A DNA stretch of 64,000 nt from Pseudobutyrivibrio ruminis (lineage in GTDB: Bacteria > Bacillota > Clostridia > Lachnospirales > Lachnospiraceae), in assembly GCA_015057305.1 (NCBI GenBank), contig SVES01000009.1, positions 20,940 to 84,939 on the forward strand, given 5' to 3'. This document shows, in pieces, positions 62,128-64,000 of this stretch (positions are counted from its first letter, which is position 1; each line of letters opens with the position of its first letter). The position numbers were made by a program, and so were the translations under genes. The notes beneath the pieces are model-generated. The model ran no database searches. It saw only the letters and a list, made by a program, of their open reading frames with translations, and was not told the DNA's origin.

Positions 62128-63297
62128 TTATAAATCATCTATTGCATCTTTTATTTTATCTGCAAAGCCCTTCTTTTTCTTTTCAGCTTTTGTGGCTTTA
62201 TGTCCACTAGAAAGACTATTTCCAGTCAGCTCATCAAACTTGCGAAGGGCATCTTTTGCTTCTTTCGAGAGCCCTGTAGGAACCTGTACCACAAGAGTAA
62301 CATAATGATCTCCGCGAACATTTTTGTTTCTAAGTGATGGCATTCCCTTTCCACGTAATCTAATTGTAGTATCAGTTTGTGTACCTGGCTTGATTTCAGA
62401 TGATACCTTACCATCGAGAGTATCAATAATAACCTCTCCACCAAGAGCTGCCTGAGCATAAGATATTGGTGCTGAAGAATATATATTCATATCTCTACGC
62501 TGGAAAATAGGATGATTTGCTACAATTACTTCTACAAGCAAATCTCCTCTAGGTCCACCATTTCTACCAGGTTCACCCTTTTCACGGATACGAACGCTCT
62601 GGCCATTATCAATACCTGCAGGAATTGAAACAGAAATCTTCTTCTTGCGGGCAACATAACCTGTTCCATTACAATCTGGACATGGTGTATCAATAACTTC
62701 ACCTGTTCCATGACAGTCTGGACATGTGGTTACATTCTGAACCATACCAAAAAGTGACTGCTGAGACATCATTACACGTCCCTTACCGCCACACTTTGTA
62801 CAAGTGCGCTTGCTTGTGCCAGGTTTTGCTCCTGAGCCATGGCATGCTGCACATTCTTCTTTTAGCGTTATTTCAAGCTGCTTCTCGCAACCAGTAGCAG
62901 CTTCTTCAAATGTAATATGCACTGCTGCTCTAAGATTAGCTCCACGCATAGGACCATTAGAAGCACGTCCACCGCCGCCTCCGAAGAAGCTTCCAAAAAT
63001 ATCACCGAAGATATCACTAAAATCCATGCCTGAGAAATCAAAACCGCCAGCTCCGCCACCGCCGTTTTCAAAAGCTGCATGACCAAACTGATCGTATTGG
63101 CGTCTCTTATCAGGATCCGAAAGAACTGCATAAGCTTCAGAGGCTTCCTTAAATTTCTTCTCAGCTTCAGCATCACCAGGGTTCATATCTGGATGATATT
63201 TCTTTGCAAGCTTTCTATATGCACTTTTAAGCTCACTTTCTGAAGCTGTCTTGGAAACTCCAAGAACCTCATAGTAATCTCGTTTTTGTTCTGCCAT
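62128..63297 (-). CDS. dnaJ: Chaperone DnaJ
   Basis: DnaJ stimulates the DnaK ATPase. The J domain has HPD at 35-37 in [10 protein letters not shown], followed by a Gly/Phe-rich linker. Four CxxCxGxG zinc motifs follow ([32 protein letters not shown]), then the C-terminal substrate domains. The ATG at 63297 (MAEQKRDYY) is preferred to the TTG at 63306, which forms part of the ribosome-site region AAAGGATT. The 389 residues are normal. Confidence 0.97.
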   Translation of the reverse strand: MAEQKRDYYEVLGVSKTASESELKSAYRKLAKKYHPDMNPGDAEAEKKFKEASEAYAVLSDPDKRRQYDQFGHAAFENGGGGAGGFDFSGMDFSDIFGDIFGSFFGGGGGRASNGPMRGANLRAAVHITFEEAATGCEKQLEITLKEECAACHGSGAKPGTSKRTCTKCGGKGRVMMSQQSLFGMVQNVTTCPDCHGTGEVIDTPCPDCNGTGYVARKKKISVSIPAGIDNGQSVRIREKGEPGRNGGPRGDLLVEVIVANHPIFQRRDMNIYSSAPISYAQAALGGEVIIDTLDGKVSSEIKPGTQTDTTIRLRGKGMPSLRNKNVRGDHYVTLVVQVPTGLSKEAKDALRKFDELTGNSLSSGHKATKAEKKKKGFADKIKDAIDDL

Positions 63298-63326
63298 ATT
63301 TATCAATCCTTTACATACACAAATAC

Positions 63327-63520
63327 GCTGTGAAATAGCACTTTACTTTTCAAAGCTCCCGTAGGGCACCCTCCATACATCGCCAGTTACAGCTACAAGC
63401 CTTAGTATTTCTCCGCTCGACTAAAATGTCTCGCTTGAGAAATCTAAGAGCTTGTTGCTTACTGGCTTACGTTGAGTAAATCCACTCGTGCTTTCCTAGT
63501 ATACTAAGCTATTTCACAGC
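63327..63520. repeat. Nested long hairpin between dnaK and dnaJ
   Basis: GCTGTGAAATAGC (63327-63339) pairs exactly with 63508-63520. Inside, CCAGT (63383-63387) pairs with 63461-63465, ACAAGC (63395-63400) with 63450-63455, and CTTAG-t-ATTTCTC (63401-63413) with GAGAAATCTAAG (63437-63448). Together these form a 194-base extended stem. It lies between two genes of the same strand. Confidence 0.8.
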
Positions 63521-63541
63521 TTAAATTACTTGCTATATATA

Positions 63542-64000
63542 CTATACTTCTTTAAAATCAGCGTCTACGACGTCGTCGGCTGGGTTAGAGCCTGCACCTG
63601 CTCCAGCGCCTGTGCCTGCTCCTGTGAACTGGCTCATGTCTGGGCCTGCACCCTGAGCACCTGCTGCTCCAGCACCTGCCTGTGACTGCTCATACATCTT
63701 AGCAAATACCTTCTGAGCGCTTTCTGTAAGCTTCTCCTGAGCTGCCTTAAGTTCACCAATCTGTGAATCAGACATTTCCTCTGGAGTCTGGTACTGATCA
63801 AGTAACTTCTGAGCTGCTTCGATGTCAGCCTCAACAGCTGCCTTATCAGCTGCATCAATCTTGTCGCCTACTTCGTCAAGAGCCTTCTTTGTCTGGAATA
63901 CAAAGCTCTCAAGATCGTTTCTAGTATCAACAGCTTCCTTACGCTTCTTATCCTGAGCCTCATACTCCTGAGCCTCTTTAACTGCCTTATCGATATCTTC
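63542..64000 (-). CDS. dnaK: Chaperone DnaK, C-terminal part (runs off the window)
   Basis: The 152 visible residues cover the lid domain: KAVKEAQEYEAQDKKRKEAVDTRNDLESFVFQTKKALDE, followed by helical repeats, a Gly/Ala-rich tail and the terminal motif DDVVDADFKEV, typical of DnaK. The rest lies outside the window. dnaJ follows after the 194-base hairpin. Confidence 0.97.
   Translation of the reverse strand, partial: EDIDKAVKEAQEYEAQDKKRKEAVDTRNDLESFVFQTKKALDEVGDKIDAADKAAVEADIEAAQKLLDQYQTPEEMSDSQIGELKAAQEKLTESAQKVFAKMYEQSQAGAGAAGAQGAGPDMSQFTGAGTGAGAGAGSNPADDVVDADFKEV

Noticed and set aside
62804..63082. Pro-rich plus-strand frame opposite dnaJ
   Set aside because: It mirrors the Gly-rich DnaJ linker and has no supporting start signal.
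63307..63541. tRNA or known small RNA in the dnaK-dnaJ gap
   Set aside because: The paired segments do not give a cloverleaf, and I cannot match them to a known RNA class. Reported instead as an unclassified hairpin.

Overview
The window is a low-GC, Gram-positive chromosome segment. It most likely comes from a motile member of the Lachnospiraceae (Butyrivibrio, Pseudobutyrivibrio or Roseburia type). That placement is inferred from the gene order dprA-topA-codY-flgB, the Firmicutes-type fla/che operon ending beside rpsB-tsf, the CheC/CheD/FliY chemotaxis set, type 2 GalT, and DUF1292/DUF6115/DUF5662-type proteins. Almost all genes lie on the minus strand. No tRNA, rRNA, CRISPR array or insertion sequence was recognised.

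Region 1 (1-1180) holds tsf (partial) and rpsB. They have their own promoter and a structured leader that looks like an autoregulatory RNA. Region 2 (1211-35048) is one long motility locus on the minus strand. It runs from flgB through the basal body, MS ring, export ATPase, hook, stator, switch, export gate, FlhF/FlhG and chemotaxis genes to the sigma factor FliA/SigD. It ends with two little-known membrane proteins, one at the position held by swrB in Bacillus subtilis. A strong terminator after flgE and a candidate promoter before motA divide it into two units. Flagellin, cheR and flbD are not in the window.

Region 3 (35280-51742) is housekeeping: codY, topA, dprA, comM, trpS, a degenerate GlgX-like protein, a UvrD-type helicase that overlaps a DUF1292 gene tail to tail, gltX, a diguanylate cyclase that may be leaderless, galT and a Uma2-family protein. 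Region 4 (52011-60445) is an accessory surface-glycan operon. It encodes a membrane glycosyltransferase split by a frameshift at a seven-C tract, RfbF, RfbH, a YerE-like ThDP enzyme, a polyprenyl-phosphate glycosyltransferase and a remnant acyltransferase. A divergent Cro/C1-type regulator faces this operon across three palindromes spaced exactly 25 bp apart, and one of them fills the spacer of the operon promoter. Region 5 (60491-64000) has a TauE/SafE permease, a degenerate ABC ATPase, dnaJ and partial dnaK, with a 194-nt nested hairpin between dnaK and dnaJ.

The most distinctive candidate system is region 4. It looks like a locally repressed and possibly phase-variable pathway that makes a branched CDP-3,6-dideoxyhexose and places it on an exported glycan. 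Functional calls come from reading the sequence and recalling families; no database search was run.
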